From Taibaiella koreensis (GTDB lineage Bacteria; Bacteroidota; Bacteroidia; Chitinophagales; Chitinophagaceae), in assembly GCF_003545715.1 (NCBI RefSeq), contig NZ_QVNU01000001.1, positions 1,167,962 through 1,231,961 of the forward strand: a DNA stretch of 64,000 nucleotides, in the 5' to 3' direction. Within the stretch, counting starts at the first letter, position 1. The number at the start of each line of letters is the position of its first letter. The position numbers and the translations under genes were made by a program. Positions 8,884-17,830 of this stretch are shown here, piece after piece. The notes under the pieces are model-generated. The model did not search any database. It saw nothing but the letters and a program-made list of their open reading frames with translations, and was not told the DNA's origin.

Positions 8884-10110
8884 TTATTTGGTACCGCAGG
8901 CGCCCTTTAGCGTCCGGGCATGTAGCAACCATATTACAATGGAAACTATAGCGAAGCCGCCCAGGATAAGGAAGGCAGAATTGTAACCGAATCCCTCTGC
9001 GATCCAGCCGCCTATGGCCGGGCTTAACGATGCCCCCAGGCCTTGTACCGTCATCACAGCGCCCTGGCCAATATTTACCCGCCCGGTACCATTTAGGATA
9101 TGGGCAACCAGGCCAGGAACGGCCACGCTCTGCAGGCCTGCACCAATGCCATCGAGGATCTGCACAGGGTACAAGCCTATATGGTTGATCATATGCGCGG
9201 CGATCAGCCCACGAACAGGAAGTGCCAGAAAAGAAAGGAACAGTACCAGCCAGTAGCCGCTTTTTTCAGCCATACGCATTGCAATAATGGATACCACAAT
9301 CATCACCACTTGTGCAATGATGATGGTCAAGGATACAAATATCGTTGGATTACCCGTATTCTTTGCGGCAGCGGCCAATCCGTATAATGGCAACATGGCC
9401 CCATTGCCTAAATGGAAGCAGGCCAGGGCAGCCGCCAGTATCAGTAGTGGCTTGCATTCCAGCAACACTTTGAACCCGCTTGCCTTTTCCTGCTCGCCAT
9501 GCTCTTTTAATCCGCGTGCCGCCCGGTCATCTATGGCTTTAGCGGGAATCATCAATACAGACAGGATCGCAAGGGCGCCAAAAAGGGCTGCCAGATAGAA
9601 GATTGCCGGCATGCCAAATTTCATGCCCAGGTAACCCGATAAGGCGGCGCCTGCAACATTACCGGCGTGGTTGAAGGCCTGATTATACCCGTTTTGCCGG
9701 TTAAAGCCCGCCTGTTTTACAATGCCAAGGGTAATGCCGACGACTGCAGGGCCTATAGCAGCACCGGCAATAGCAGTTGCAATCTGTGATACGCTGACAA
9801 TCCAGAAATTCTGGGAAAAGAGGATGATCGCTGATGCCAGGATGGTTGCTATGCCGGGGATGAGTACATACAACCGCTTACGTTTGGTCGCATCGATCAT
9901 GGCACCCGCGGGTATCGTCATCAGCATTCCCGCTACGCCGCCTATAGTCATTACTGTACCTATATGGCCGCTTTTCCACCCATGCACCAATAAGAAAATA
10001 CCCAGAAATGGTCCTATCCCTGCCTGCATATCTGCCATAAAGAAGTTGAGCAGCTGCAGCGGCCAGATAATGCTACGGTCTGTTTTGAGTTTACCTGGCT
10101 CGTTATTCAT
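8884..10110 (-). CDS. MFS transporter
   Basis: A 408-residue major facilitator superfamily protein with about 12 transmembrane helices. The loop after helix 2 (GAMIDATKRKR) is the family's charged motif, and a long cytoplasmic loop splits the two halves. It looks like a drug/proton antiporter-type permease; substrate unknown. First gene of a leftward pair with the ArsB-type transporter, which suggests a shared efflux role. No regulator is adjacent. Confidence 0.85.
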   Translation of the reverse strand: MNNEPGKLKTDRSIIWPLQLLNFFMADMQAGIGPFLGIFLLVHGWKSGHIGTVMTIGGVAGMLMTIPAGAMIDATKRKRLYVLIPGIATILASAIILFSQNFWIVSVSQIATAIAGAAIGPAVVGITLGIVKQAGFNRQNGYNQAFNHAGNVAGAALSGYLGMKFGMPAIFYLAALFGALAILSVLMIPAKAIDDRAARGLKEHGEQEKASGFKVLLECKPLLILAAALACFHLGNGAMLPLYGLAAAAKNTGNPTIFVSLTIIIAQVVMIVVSIIAMRMAEKSGYWLVLFLSFLALPVRGLIAAHMINHIGLYPVQILDGIGAGLQSVAVPGLVAHILNGTGRVNIGQGAVMTVQGLGASLSPAIGGWIAEGFGYNSAFLILGGFAIVSIVIWLLHARTLKGACGTK

Positions 10111-10389
10111 ATCGCACTAAAACATTCCTGAATCCGGTTATGTTTAAAAGATTACAAAATATTTAGAACCTGGCTGTAAGTATAAGCATATCTAACGATT
10201 TGACCACGGAGTATTTATTTTATACAGACTATCGGGATATAGAAAACAAAGCCGCTCCTTGAGTTTTGTCCGAAAGGACGAAGATGATATTTCGATAAGC
10301 GCTGAAACCATGATGGCGTTACATAAGAGATATCGCCCGGAGTCAGATGCCGGGCTTTTACAAATGAAAAAAACCAGCAAAAATGCTGC
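10111..10389. other. Intergenic region without convincing gene
   Basis: Short overlapping frames on both strands show no start context, signal peptide or family motif. A GCCCGG/CCGGGC hairpin followed by TTTT (10335-10360) may be a weak rightward terminator. A second small hairpin (CAGCA 10375-10379 / TGCTG 10384-10388), followed leftward by a T-run, resembles the terminator after tRNA-Pro at 13.3 kb. Confidence 0.5.
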
Positions 10390-10431
10390 GCTTTTCTTTG
10401 TTCGTCGGGAGAACGTGTCAACGTTCGAACT
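10390..10431 (-). repeat. tRNA-Pro 3'-end-like remnant (possible attachment-site duplicate)
   Basis: 10392-10410 is identical over 19 bases to 13334-13352, which covers the last bases of the tRNA-Pro acceptor stem and its downstream flank. A T-loop-like TTCGAAC follows (10424-10430), offset by 5 extra bases relative to the true gene. No 5' acceptor strand or anticodon arm can be built upstream, so it is not a functional tRNA. It marks the left edge of the AT-rich island whose right edge is the intact tRNA-Pro gene. Confidence 0.6.
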
Positions 10432-10554
10432 TTTTGATTGATGGTTTAATTAAAGTCCAATGTCTGATTGAATCATGTCATGAGATTTGAATGGAACGCT
10501 TGCATGGGAGCTTTCCGCGTTTTCGGTCTATAAAATATTTAATTTCATGAAGCC

Positions 10555-10562
10555 TATTTTTG
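10555..10562 (+). promoter_or_regulatory. -7 box TATTTTTG
   Basis: Matches the Bacteroidota sigma consensus TAnnTTTG just before the first propeller gene. It would place transcription start near 10569, which favours translation from 10579 or 10603 rather than 10567. The upstream -33 element is not clear. Confidence 0.45.
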
Positions 10563-10578
10563 AGTTGTGCATCATATT

Positions 10579-11652
10579 ATGAAAACCCGAAAGAACAAAG
10601 GAATGAAATTGATTTTCTTAGTACTCACATTGACACTGAACTTTTCTTGTTTTGAAAATAAATCAACAGAAAAGGAAACAAACAAGCCAGAATTGGTAGC
10701 GACTTCAAAAACCGACACCTTGAAATTTATTTCGGGAATACGTGCTATATTTCAAGACAGTAAAGGTAATTATTGGTTTGGAAGTCATAATGAAGGTGTA
10801 AGTGTGTATAATGGAAAGTCATTTGAATACTTTACAACCAATGAAGGCTTGTCAGACAATCAAATCCGTTCCATTCAGGAAGACAATAATGGCAAAATGT
10901 GGATTGGAACGTCAAAAGGAGTAAGTATGTATGACAAAGGAACGTTTACTAATTATTCGACAAAAACCAACGAACCAAAACATGAATGGCATAAAACCAT
11001 TGGGGATTTATGGTTTTATGCAGGCGAAGAAGACGGAATAAACCGTTTTGACGGAAAGAACATGAACTATCTGATTTTTCCAAAACCTAAAAATGAAAAC
11101 CCGGATAATTCTTATGGTGTTACGGGTATCTCAAAAGACAAATACGGTAAAGTTTGGATGGCAACTTATGCGGCAATATTCAACTATGATGGTAAAATGG
11201 TAACTATTTTTGACCATAAAACTTTAAAACTTAAAGATAATGAGCTGTTGCATATCAGAAGTGTATTGGCAGATTCAAAAGGTCGCATTTGGATAGGAAA
11301 TAATGGAATAGGCGTTTTACTAATGGAAGGTAATTCAATCATAAATTTTTCTGAAAAAAATAATTTAATCCATCCCACAAGCACAAAAAGAGGAGATAAA
11401 TCACAACCAGGTACGCTTGAACACGTTTTTGCCATTGAAGAAGATTCGGAAGGCAATATTTGGTTTGGAGATCGAGATACCGGAGCTTGGAAATATGACG
11501 GTAAAGCGTTGACGAACTACAAAATTGACTCAAAATTGAACGCCCAAATGATTTGGAGCATTTATGAAGACCAAAACAAAAGCTTGCTTTTTGGAATGGC
11601 AGAAGGTGGTGTTTATAAATTCAACGGTAAAACATTTGATAAACAATTTTGA
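10579..11652 (+). CDS. Two-component-regulator-type propeller lipoprotein, cassette 1
   Basis: About 357 residues. A lipoprotein signal peptide (MKLIFLVLTLTLNFSC; the lipobox is a loose match) leads into repeats of the Reg_prop type, with recurrent IFQDSKGNYWFGS, IQEDNNGKMWIGT and IEEDSEGNIWFGD units, i.e. a beta-propeller of the kind found as the sensor of hybrid two-component regulators. There is no histidine kinase, so it is a free-standing surface or periplasmic propeller. I chose the ATG at 10579; 10567 and 10603 are alternatives. Base composition is clearly more AT-rich than in flanking genes, suggesting transfer. It is a paralogue of the next gene: both end in FDKQF. Ligand unknown. 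Confidence 0.82.
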   Translation: MKTRKNKGMKLIFLVLTLTLNFSCFENKSTEKETNKPELVATSKTDTLKFISGIRAIFQDSKGNYWFGSHNEGVSVYNGKSFEYFTTNEGLSDNQIRSIQEDNNGKMWIGTSKGVSMYDKGTFTNYSTKTNEPKHEWHKTIGDLWFYAGEEDGINRFDGKNMNYLIFPKPKNENPDNSYGVTGISKDKYGKVWMATYAAIFNYDGKMVTIFDHKTLKLKDNELLHIRSVLADSKGRIWIGNNGIGVLLMEGNSIINFSEKNNLIHPTSTKRGDKSQPGTLEHVFAIEEDSEGNIWFGDRDTGAWKYDGKALTNYKIDSKLNAQMIWSIYEDQNKSLLFGMAEGGVYKFNGKTFDKQF

Positions 11653-11658
11653 AAATAC

Positions 11659-11817
11659 GAACGCACAGCAGCAGCTTGGCAAATTGAAAATCAGCGAAGC
11701 TAAATGGCGGTTTTCTGCTACATTCAAGTTTAGTTCTTCGATTGAAACTTTAGTACGGAATTGAAGATTTGTGCTTTCAATTTCCGCCACTCCGCCAAGC
11801 TGCGACCCGTTATCGGC
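11659..11817. repeat. Integron attC-like imperfect palindrome between the two propeller genes
   Basis: Starts just after the stop with AACGCACAGCAGCAGCTTGGC, and its right part is GCCAAGCTGC (11794-11803) followed by GTTATCGG (11809-11816). The arms CAGCTTGGC...AAATTGAAA and the reverse complement of CAATTT...GCCAAGCTG pair with unpaired extra bases on one side, and an inner AAGTTT/AAACTT stem exists. This folded layout with terminal AAC and GTT is like an attC recombination site, although it is long and not consensus. The sequence after the second propeller gene (12912-12929) repeats the first half. Confidence 0.45.
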
Positions 11818-11857
11818 TATTCTATAACAGACAGCACTAAACAATAAACAAACAGAG

Positions 11858-12910
11858 ATGAAATTAACAATACTCTTAATTTTTAGTATTCTATCCATTT
11901 TGACTTCGTGCAATGGGCAGACTTCCAATTCGAAAAACCATTCTGTTCCTTTGAAAGACACAAACGTAAAGGGCGACACTGTAAAAAAACTTGGAAGCAG
12001 CATTATGGTAATTTACCAAGACAAGAAAAACAACTATTGGTTTGGTAGTTGGAAAACAGGAGTGTACAAATATGATGGTAAAACTTTGATCAATTATACA
12101 ACAAAACACGGTTTGTATACAGAGAGAGTTGATGATATAAAAGAAGATCAATCGGGAAACATCTATTTCTCAGGTATGAACCCAAACTCTACAATTACAA
12201 AATTTGACGGAAATTCATTTACCAATATCAGAGCAACCCCAAGTAATGAGTGGAAACTGGAAGCGAATGATTTGTGGTTATTAAATCCTCATCAAAACAA
12301 ACAAAAAGTTTACCGCTTTGACGGAAATACACTTTATGAATTGACACTTCCAAACCCACCCGGACTTAACAATCCATTTGAAGTTTATAGCATTTGCAAA
12401 GACAGAAAAGGCAACATTTGGCTTGGCACAAATCCCGTTGGAGTGTGTCGTTACGATGGAAAATCATTCGAGTGGATTACAGAAGAAGATGTGACAGAAT
12501 TTCGCAATGAAGGGGCAAATGGAGTGCGTTCAATTACGGAAGACAAAAATGGCGACTTTTGGTTCAATACTGAAAAACGGTATAGTATTTACGACATCAC
12601 AACTTTAAAAAGCAATCAGTTTTATACAAGGCACGAAAGCATAGGCAGTTTAGATGGAAAGAATACGAGAGGTCTAAATGAGTATCTTTCAACGGTAAGA
12701 GACAACGATAATAATTTGTGGTTTGTAACGTATCGTGATGGGGTTTGGAAATATGATGGAACAAAAATTACACGCTATCAAGTTCAAGAACAATCAAAAA
12801 ACATTAAATTATTCAGTATTTACAAAGACAACAATGGCGAGCTTTGGCTTGGAACACACGAAAATGGTGCTTATAAATTTAATGGAAAATCATTTGATAA
12901 ACAATTTTAA
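11858..12910 (+). CDS. Two-component-regulator-type propeller lipoprotein, cassette 2
   Basis: A 350-residue paralogue of the preceding protein. A clean lipobox (ILTSC at about residue 18) predicts diacyl anchoring, probably on the outer membrane. The rest is Reg_prop-like repeats (IYQDKKNNYWFGS, ICKDRKGNIWLGT, IYKDNNGELWLGT). It shares the C-terminus FNGKSFDKQF and the sequence right after the stop with cassette 1, as expected from duplication or two captured cassettes. AT-rich like its partner. Downstream, the attC-like half-site is cut off by the start of the interspersed repeat at 12933. Confidence 0.83.
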   Translation: MKLTILLIFSILSILTSCNGQTSNSKNHSVPLKDTNVKGDTVKKLGSSIMVIYQDKKNNYWFGSWKTGVYKYDGKTLINYTTKHGLYTERVDDIKEDQSGNIYFSGMNPNSTITKFDGNSFTNIRATPSNEWKLEANDLWLLNPHQNKQKVYRFDGNTLYELTLPNPPGLNNPFEVYSICKDRKGNIWLGTNPVGVCRYDGKSFEWITEEDVTEFRNEGANGVRSITEDKNGDFWFNTEKRYSIYDITTLKSNQFYTRHESIGSLDGKNTRGLNEYLSTVRDNDNNLWFVTYRDGVWKYDGTKITRYQVQEQSKNIKLFSIYKDNNGELWLGTHENGAYKFNGKSFDKQF

Positions 12911-12932
12911 AAATACGAACGCACAACAGTTG

Positions 12933-13228
12933 ATTAAAATGTTGATCTATGACCCTATGCCTGGCAATGCTGCCTTAAAGCCGATACCTGTTTTCAAGCC
13001 CGGGTGCGCTGGCCACAAAAAAACAGCGGAGCATTGTTTTTTTTGCCGCCTTTTTTCTTTCTTTTTTGGCGGAGCAACTTTTCTCATGAGCACCATAACA
13101 AGCAATGAACATAGAAGCGAATAAAAAAGAAAAAGATAGTGACACCCAATAAAAATACAAGTAAATCGAAGCGTGCTGGCTAGTGTTTATAGACGTACAA
13201 AAGTTTGTTTCCTTTATCCGGATAGTCA
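12933..13228 (+). repeat. Interspersed intergenic repeat, copy A
   Basis: Closely related over its length to 29930-30176 in the same orientation: conserved blocks include GGTGCGCTGGCCACAAAA, a CCGCC(T/C-tract)GGCGG hairpin, and TTTCCTTTATCCGGATAGTC at the end. Copy A carries an extra insertion of about 45 bases after GGCGGAGCAA. It has no coding potential. It begins exactly where the second cassette's downstream half-site stops. Confidence 0.85.
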
Positions 13229-13253
13229 GTTACCTATTTATCATCCCCAGCAA

Positions 13254-13282
13254 TTCCGCTTGATCCTATTTCCGCTTGATCC
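13254..13282 (+). repeat. Short tandem direct repeat TTCCGCTTGATCC x2
   Basis: Two perfect 13-base copies at 13254-13266 and 13270-13282, spaced 16 bases apart, between the interspersed repeat and the tRNA terminator. Function unknown; it may be a duplication scar or a regulator binding site. Confidence 0.5.
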
Positions 13283-13306
13283 GGGATTTGAAGTTTTAGG
13301 CATAAA

Positions 13307-13341
13307 AAAACCTTCAGCACGAAGCTAAAGGCTTTTTCTTT
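13307..13341 (-). terminator. Terminator of tRNA-Pro
   Basis: Read leftward: an 8-bp stem CCTTTAGC/GCTGAAGG with a short TTCGT loop, followed by a run of seven T. It lies just downstream of the tRNA gene. Confidence 0.75.
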
Positions 13342-13346
13342 GTTCG

Positions 13347-13420
13347 TCGGGACGACTAGATTCGAACTAGCGACCCCTTGCACCCCATGCAAGTGCGCTA
13401 CCGGGCTGCGCTACGTCCCG
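13347..13420 (-). tRNA. tRNA-Pro (anticodon GGG)
   Basis: A 74-base cloverleaf on the minus strand: acceptor CGGGACG/CGTCCCG with discriminator A, D arm with AGCGCAGCCCGGTAGCGC, anticodon stem CTTGC/GCAAG with loop ATGGGGT (anticodon GGG), and T arm with TTCGAAT. No CCA is encoded. It reads proline codons CCC and CCT. Its 3' end is partly duplicated at 10390-10431. Confidence 0.96.
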
Positions 13421-13512
13421 AACAATGTTCCCTGGGGTTTGTGTTGGGGTGGCAAAGGTAAATAAAATTTTCATTTCGCTGCAAAAAAAAAAGAAATAAT
13501 CTTTGCAGCCCG

Positions 13513-14724
13513 ATGCTACAGATGCCCGACACACCATTGCCCTCTCATGAAAGCCGCTTCAGGAACCTGGCAGCCTGTGTATTGATCCCTACCTACAATA
13601 ATGCACAAACACTGGAAGCCGTCATTCGCTCGGTAGCGGCCTATACTCACCAGATCATCGTGGTCAACGATGGCTCGACCGATGGGACAGGGCAAATACT
13701 GGAACGTTTCCCTTTCATTCACCAGATCAGCTATACGCCCAACCGTGGCAAGGGCAATGCGCTCAGGCAGGGATTCCGTTATGCGTTGCAGCAGCATTAC
13801 CGTTATGCGATCTCTATCGACAGCGACGGGCAGCACTATGCGCATGACCTGCCCACCTTCCTGGAGGCGATTGAGCAACGCCCGGGTTGCCTTATCATTG
13901 GCGCACGCAATATGGACCAGGCGCATATACCGGGAAAGAGCAGCTTTGGCAACCGCTTCTCCAATTTCTGGTTCTGGGTCGAGACCGGCATCCGGTTACC
14001 CGATACACAATCGGGCTACCGGCTGTACCCCCTGGCGCCGATGCGCAAGATGAAATTCTTTACCCGCAAATATGAGTTCGAGATCGAAACGCCCGTCCGT
14101 ATTGCCTGGAAAGGCGTTCCGGTCATCAGCGTGCCGGTATCGGTATATTACCCGCCGGCCGGCGAACGGATCAGTCACTTCAGGCCTTTCAAGGATTTTA
14201 CCCGCATCAGCATTCTCAATACTTTTCTCACATTTACCGCCCTGTTGTGGATCCATCCACGCAACCTGGTGGTAAAGCTTACGAGCAGAAAAGGATGGGC
14301 GGCGCTATGGCAGCAAATCGTGGTGCGCCGTGAAGAGAGCAACCAACGCAAGGCAGCCAGTATTGCTTTCGGTGTCTTTATGGGTATCTTTCCCGTATGG
14401 GGGTTCCAATTGGCCATCGGCATCCCGCTGGCGATCTATTTCCGGCTCAACAAAGCCTTATTCCTGCTGGCCGCCAATATCAGCATCTTCCCCTTCACTC
14501 CTGTTTTCTGGGCGCTGAGTGTTTATACCGGCAAATGGTTGTTGGGCTATCACGATCTCAGCTTCCGCTGGCGGGATATTTCGCTGCAGCAATTCAAAGA
14601 AGCCGGTATCGCCTTCTTCCTGGGCGGCGCCGTGCTGGCCATTACTTTAAGTATAGTCACCTACCTGGTATCCTGGCTCCTGCTCGGCTTGTTCCGCAGG
14701 GAGCAGCCGGCGGGCGACCGCTAA
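13513..14724 (+). CDS. Family 2 glycosyltransferase with C-terminal DUF2062 domain
   Basis: A 403-residue fusion. Residues about 20-240 form a GT-A fold glycosyltransferase 2 domain (VLIPTYNNAQTLE, VVNDGSTDGT and the metal-binding ISIDSDGQH) similar to dolichol/polyprenol-phosphate sugar transferases. The C-terminal 130 residues are a DUF2062 membrane domain with helical segments around FGVFMGIFPVWGFQLAIG and near the end. Probably transfers a sugar to a lipid carrier or glycan at the inner face of the cytoplasmic membrane. It stands alone between the tRNA (divergent) and the convergent hydrolase. Confidence 0.88.
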   Translation: MLQMPDTPLPSHESRFRNLAACVLIPTYNNAQTLEAVIRSVAAYTHQIIVVNDGSTDGTGQILERFPFIHQISYTPNRGKGNALRQGFRYALQQHYRYAISIDSDGQHYAHDLPTFLEAIEQRPGCLIIGARNMDQAHIPGKSSFGNRFSNFWFWVETGIRLPDTQSGYRLYPLAPMRKMKFFTRKYEFEIETPVRIAWKGVPVISVPVSVYYPPAGERISHFRPFKDFTRISILNTFLTFTALLWIHPRNLVVKLTSRKGWAALWQQIVVRREESNQRKAASIAFGVFMGIFPVWGFQLAIGIPLAIYFRLNKALFLLAANISIFPFTPVFWALSVYTGKWLLGYHDLSFRWRDISLQQFKEAGIAFFLGGAVLAITLSIVTYLVSWLLLGLFRREQPAGDR

Positions 14725-14726
14725 GC

Positions 14727-15524
14727 TTACTGCGTCTTGATCTCTTCAATGATTTGCTCCAGCGCGTGATTCAGCGCGTCGGGATGTTCCAGCATAGGAT
14801 AATGCGATGTGCCTTCTATTTCTACCAGGTTGTAGCCGTTTACCGCATGTTGCTCAAGCGGCTCCCTGTTGGTGGGCATATAATTGACGTTGACCAGGTG
14901 CAACACCGGCGCTAAGCGGGGCACTCTTTCCCTTTCGATCTTATCCATAGTAAAGAATTGCGGTAGCGTTTGCTGGCCCATAGGCTCGTAGGCGTTACGG
15001 TAAGCCGCCACAATTTTATCGGTGATCCATTGCGGGGTAGCAGGTGTAACGAGCACCATGCGTGCATATCGTTCGTTGGTGCCGGCGAAGTCCTGCTTTG
15101 ATTGCGCAATAATGCCTTCTACCTGGCTTTCATATTCCGGAGGTAGCGGCGTGGCCACATTCTTAAAGTTGTCGATCACTATGAAGCCGGTCACAGGATC
15201 GGGATAGCTGGTAGCGGCAAGTAGGATGATGTCGGCGCCCAGCGAATGACCGATCAGGATCACCTGCTGCAATTTCAGCGCTTTGATCAGGTTCACCACA
15301 TCATCGGCCATATCCCTGATGTCCCATTGTTCCCTTTCCCTGCCCGATGCGCCGTGGCCCGCCAGGTCCATGGTCACTACCGTATACCGGGGAGCAAAAC
15401 AAGCGACCTGCTGTACCCAGTACGTTTGGTCGATAAAAGCGCCGTGCACGAATAATAAAGTGACCGGGCCGTCTCCGTAACGATTGTAGCTGATAGGAAG
15501 GCCCTTGCTGATGATCTGTTCCAT
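14727..15524 (-). CDS. Alpha/beta hydrolase
   Basis: A 265-residue soluble hydrolase with the HG oxyanion segment (LLFVHGAFID), nucleophile elbow GHSLG (Ser around residue 98) and a C-terminal GTSHYPMLEHP catalytic histidine region. There is no signal peptide, so it acts in the cytoplasm. The family includes esterases, haloalkane dehalogenases and acyl-transfer enzymes; the substrate cannot be told. It converges with the glycosyltransferase, with stops two bases apart. Confidence 0.88.
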   Translation of the reverse strand: MEQIISKGLPISYNRYGDGPVTLLFVHGAFIDQTYWVQQVACFAPRYTVVTMDLAGHGASGREREQWDIRDMADDVVNLIKALKLQQVILIGHSLGADIILLAATSYPDPVTGFIVIDNFKNVATPLPPEYESQVEGIIAQSKQDFAGTNERYARMVLVTPATPQWITDKIVAAYRNAYEPMGQQTLPQFFTMDKIERERVPRLAPVLHLVNVNYMPTNREPLEQHAVNGYNLVEIEGTSHYPMLEHPDALNHALEQIIEEIKTQ

Positions 15525-15683
15525 TGAAGAAATAGTTTTTGGTAGGATACAAAATACCGGCGGATCGCTGACAACCTTATGGCAGTGCAGTTGTAAAATT
15601 GGAACTATAAACGTGTTAAAAAAGTACTAAAAGGCAACCTCTTTCGCCAATTAGCTGTTTGATGCATAAATAAGCTACTGTTT

Positions 15684-16220
15684 ATGAAACGTATATTCAT
15701 TTGGATCTTCGCCGCGCTATTGTGCGGGACCTCTGTCCGGGCTCATGCGCAAAGCGTGCTGAAGGAAAAAATGCCGCCTACCATCATGAAATACCTGGTC
15801 GACATGTCGCCCGAGTATGCTACCCTGGTAAAAGCGATCAATGCTGCGCGGCTCGCTGAAACAATGGAAGGGCCTGGCCCGATGACCTTATTTGCACCGG
15901 CCAACCGGGCCTTTGCTATCCTGCCTGCAGGCACGGTCGATAACTGGCTGAAACCGGAAATGATGGATTCGCTGCAAAAAGTGCTAAGCTATCATGTGGT
16001 GGCAGGCAACTGGCCTTTGACCGATCTGCAGCAAAAGATCAAAGAAGCGGGAGGAGAGTTTTTTATGCCGACCATCGGTCCTCCGGGCAAGCTCTCGTTC
16101 GTTATCGAAAGCGGGAAGGTTATGGTGAAAGACCAGCACGGATTCAAATCGATGCTGGCTACGCCCGTAGCCGAGCAGAACGGGCTTGTGTACAACGTAG
16201 ATAAGGTGCTGTTGCGGTAA
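15684..16220 (+). CDS. Secreted fasciclin (FAS1) domain protein
   Basis: 178 residues: a signal peptide ending near AHAQS (residues 1-23) and one FAS1 domain with the family marks LFAPANRAFAILP, LSYHVVAG and the closing VYNVDKVLL. FAS1 domains mediate adhesion or ligand binding at the cell surface or in the periplasm; one domain with no anchor suggests a soluble periplasmic or secreted protein. A strong terminator follows, so it is probably monocistronic. Confidence 0.9.
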   Translation: MKRIFIWIFAALLCGTSVRAHAQSVLKEKMPPTIMKYLVDMSPEYATLVKAINAARLAETMEGPGPMTLFAPANRAFAILPAGTVDNWLKPEMMDSLQKVLSYHVVAGNWPLTDLQQKIKEAGGEFFMPTIGPPGKLSFVIESGKVMVKDQHGFKSMLATPVAEQNGLVYNVDKVLLR

Positions 16221-16273
16221 AGCTAAGCTTTACAGGGACCGGATTGTTTTCCCGATTTATGACGTAATTTTGA

Positions 16274-16299
16274 AGAGCGGTTTCAGCCGCTCTTTTTTT
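16274..16299 (+). terminator. Terminator after fasciclin gene
   Basis: Stem AGAGCGG/CCGCTCT with a six-base loop, followed by a run of T. Confidence 0.85.
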
Positions 16300-16318
16300 A
16301 TTTCCTTAAGCCATTTTT

Positions 16319-17749
16319 GTGCAAAGCAACGAACGTATTTCCGTATTCGATATCTTCAAGATCGGTGTGGGCCCCAGCAGCTCGCATACACTGGGACCCT
16401 GGAAGGCTGCTCTTCAATTCCTCGACAGCCTTAAACGGCAATATAGCCTGGAGCAGGTGACTCAGGTAAAAGTGCTGCTGTATGGTTCGCTGGCCAAGAC
16501 CGGTCATGGACACGGTACCGATGTTGCTGTGATGCTTGGTCTTTGCGGCGAAGACCCGGTTACGTTTGATGTGAATAAGATAGACAGCACGATCGCGTTG
16601 ATGAACCGCGACCGGTTGATGCTGCTCGATGGCAGTCACCGGATATCGTTTAATCCGCAGGAAGATATCGAATTCCTGATGAAAGAATCGTTGCCTTATC
16701 ATCCCAACGCGCTTACCTTTCTTTGCACCTTTACCGATGGCAATTCCATAGCCGAGACCTATTATTCCATCGGCGGAGGTTTTGTGGAAAAGGAAGGCGA
16801 TCAGCATGGCGGGGCCGGTTCGGCCGACTTGTATTTTCCCATCGATAATGCCCAGGACCTGTTGCATTGGTGCATCAAAACAGGGCTCAGCATCTCGGAG
16901 GTGGTCATGGAAAATGAGATCGCCTGGCGGCCGGAGCAGGATACCCGGACCGGGCTTATGCGCATATGGCATACCATGAAGGATTGCATTTACCGCGGTT
17001 GTCACCGGGAAGGCAAGTTGCCGGGCGGTCTTGATGTTTCACGCAGGGCCGCACCACTCAATAAGCGCCTGATGAAAGGCAGGCCATATGATAATTACGA
17101 AGAGTGGCTGCAGGCGTTGCGGGAAGGCGGCAGCGATTTCAAGTATATCCTGGATTGGGTAAGCTGCTTTGCCCTGGCCGTTAACGAAGAAAACGCCTCT
17201 TTCAGCCGGGTGGTAACAGCGCCTACCAATGGTGCAGCCGGTGTAATACCCGCCGTGTTGCAATACTACGTCGCCTTTTGCGATGGCCACGACGAGAATA
17301 AGATCATCCAGTTCCTGCTGTGCGCATCCGAGATCGGCAGCATTTTCAAGAAAGGCGCTACCATTTCCGCTGCTATGGGCGGCTGCCAGGCCGAGATCGG
17401 CGTATCGTCGGCCATGGCCGCGGCAGCGCTCACCGAATGTATGGGCGGTAGCGTAAGGCAATGCCTGATGGCTTCGGAAATAGCCATGGAACACCACCTC
17501 GGGCTTACCTGCGATCCGGTAGCTGGCCTGGTGCAGGTGCCCTGCATCGAACGGAATACCATGGGAGCGATCAAGGCTATTACAGCGGCGCAGCTGGCCC
17601 TCCAAAGCAATCCCTACCAGGCGAGGGTATCGCTGGATGCCGTCGTGAAGACCATGTGGGAAACAGCGCTGGATATGAATACCAAATACAAAGAGACTGC
17701 CGACGGCGGCCTCGCGATCAATATCCCGCTCGGGTTAAGCGAATGCTGA
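16319..17749 (+). CDS. sdaA: L-serine ammonia-lyase (single-chain, iron-sulfur type)
   Basis: A 476-residue enzyme converting L-serine to pyruvate and ammonia. The N-terminal beta domain has the signature [12 protein letters not shown]. The alpha domain has the cysteines of the oxygen-labile 4Fe-4S cluster in GGCQAE, TCDPVAG and VPCIERN, and the conserved [15 protein letters not shown]. Both domains are in one chain, as in E. coli SdaA. I take the GTG at 16319 as start because a stop lies just upstream (16307) and no ATG fits. It stands alone after the fasciclin terminator. Confidence 0.95.
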   Translation: MQSNERISVFDIFKIGVGPSSSHTLGPWKAALQFLDSLKRQYSLEQVTQVKVLLYGSLAKTGHGHGTDVAVMLGLCGEDPVTFDVNKIDSTIALMNRDRLMLLDGSHRISFNPQEDIEFLMKESLPYHPNALTFLCTFTDGNSIAETYYSIGGGFVEKEGDQHGGAGSADLYFPIDNAQDLLHWCIKTGLSISEVVMENEIAWRPEQDTRTGLMRIWHTMKDCIYRGCHREGKLPGGLDVSRRAAPLNKRLMKGRPYDNYEEWLQALREGGSDFKYILDWVSCFALAVNEENASFSRVVTAPTNGAAGVIPAVLQYYVAFCDGHDENKIIQFLLCASEIGSIFKKGATISAAMGGCQAEIGVSSAMAAAALTECMGGSVRQCLMASEIAMEHHLGLTCDPVAGLVQVPCIERNTMGAIKAITAAQLALQSNPYQARVSLDAVVKTMWETALDMNTKYKETADGGLAINIPLGLSEC

Positions 17750-17830
17750 TCTTACGGCTGGAATGCACAGCCGTCTGGATGGTGAATGCGCTCCGGACCG
17801 GCTTAAGGTGTTTTATGTGTAGCTGGGTGC

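Noticed and set aside
10192..10441. Short overlapping ORFs on both strands in the intergenic region
   Set aside because: Neither has a start context or conserved-looking sequence; they overlap the tRNA-like remnant.
11530..12003. Minus-strand ORF between the two propeller genes
   Set aside because: Runs through the attC-like palindrome and both gene ends; composition reflects the opposite strand only.
16298..17005. Minus-strand ORF opposite the serine dehydratase
   Set aside because: Shadow of sdaA, which has its cluster cysteines and SSSH motif.
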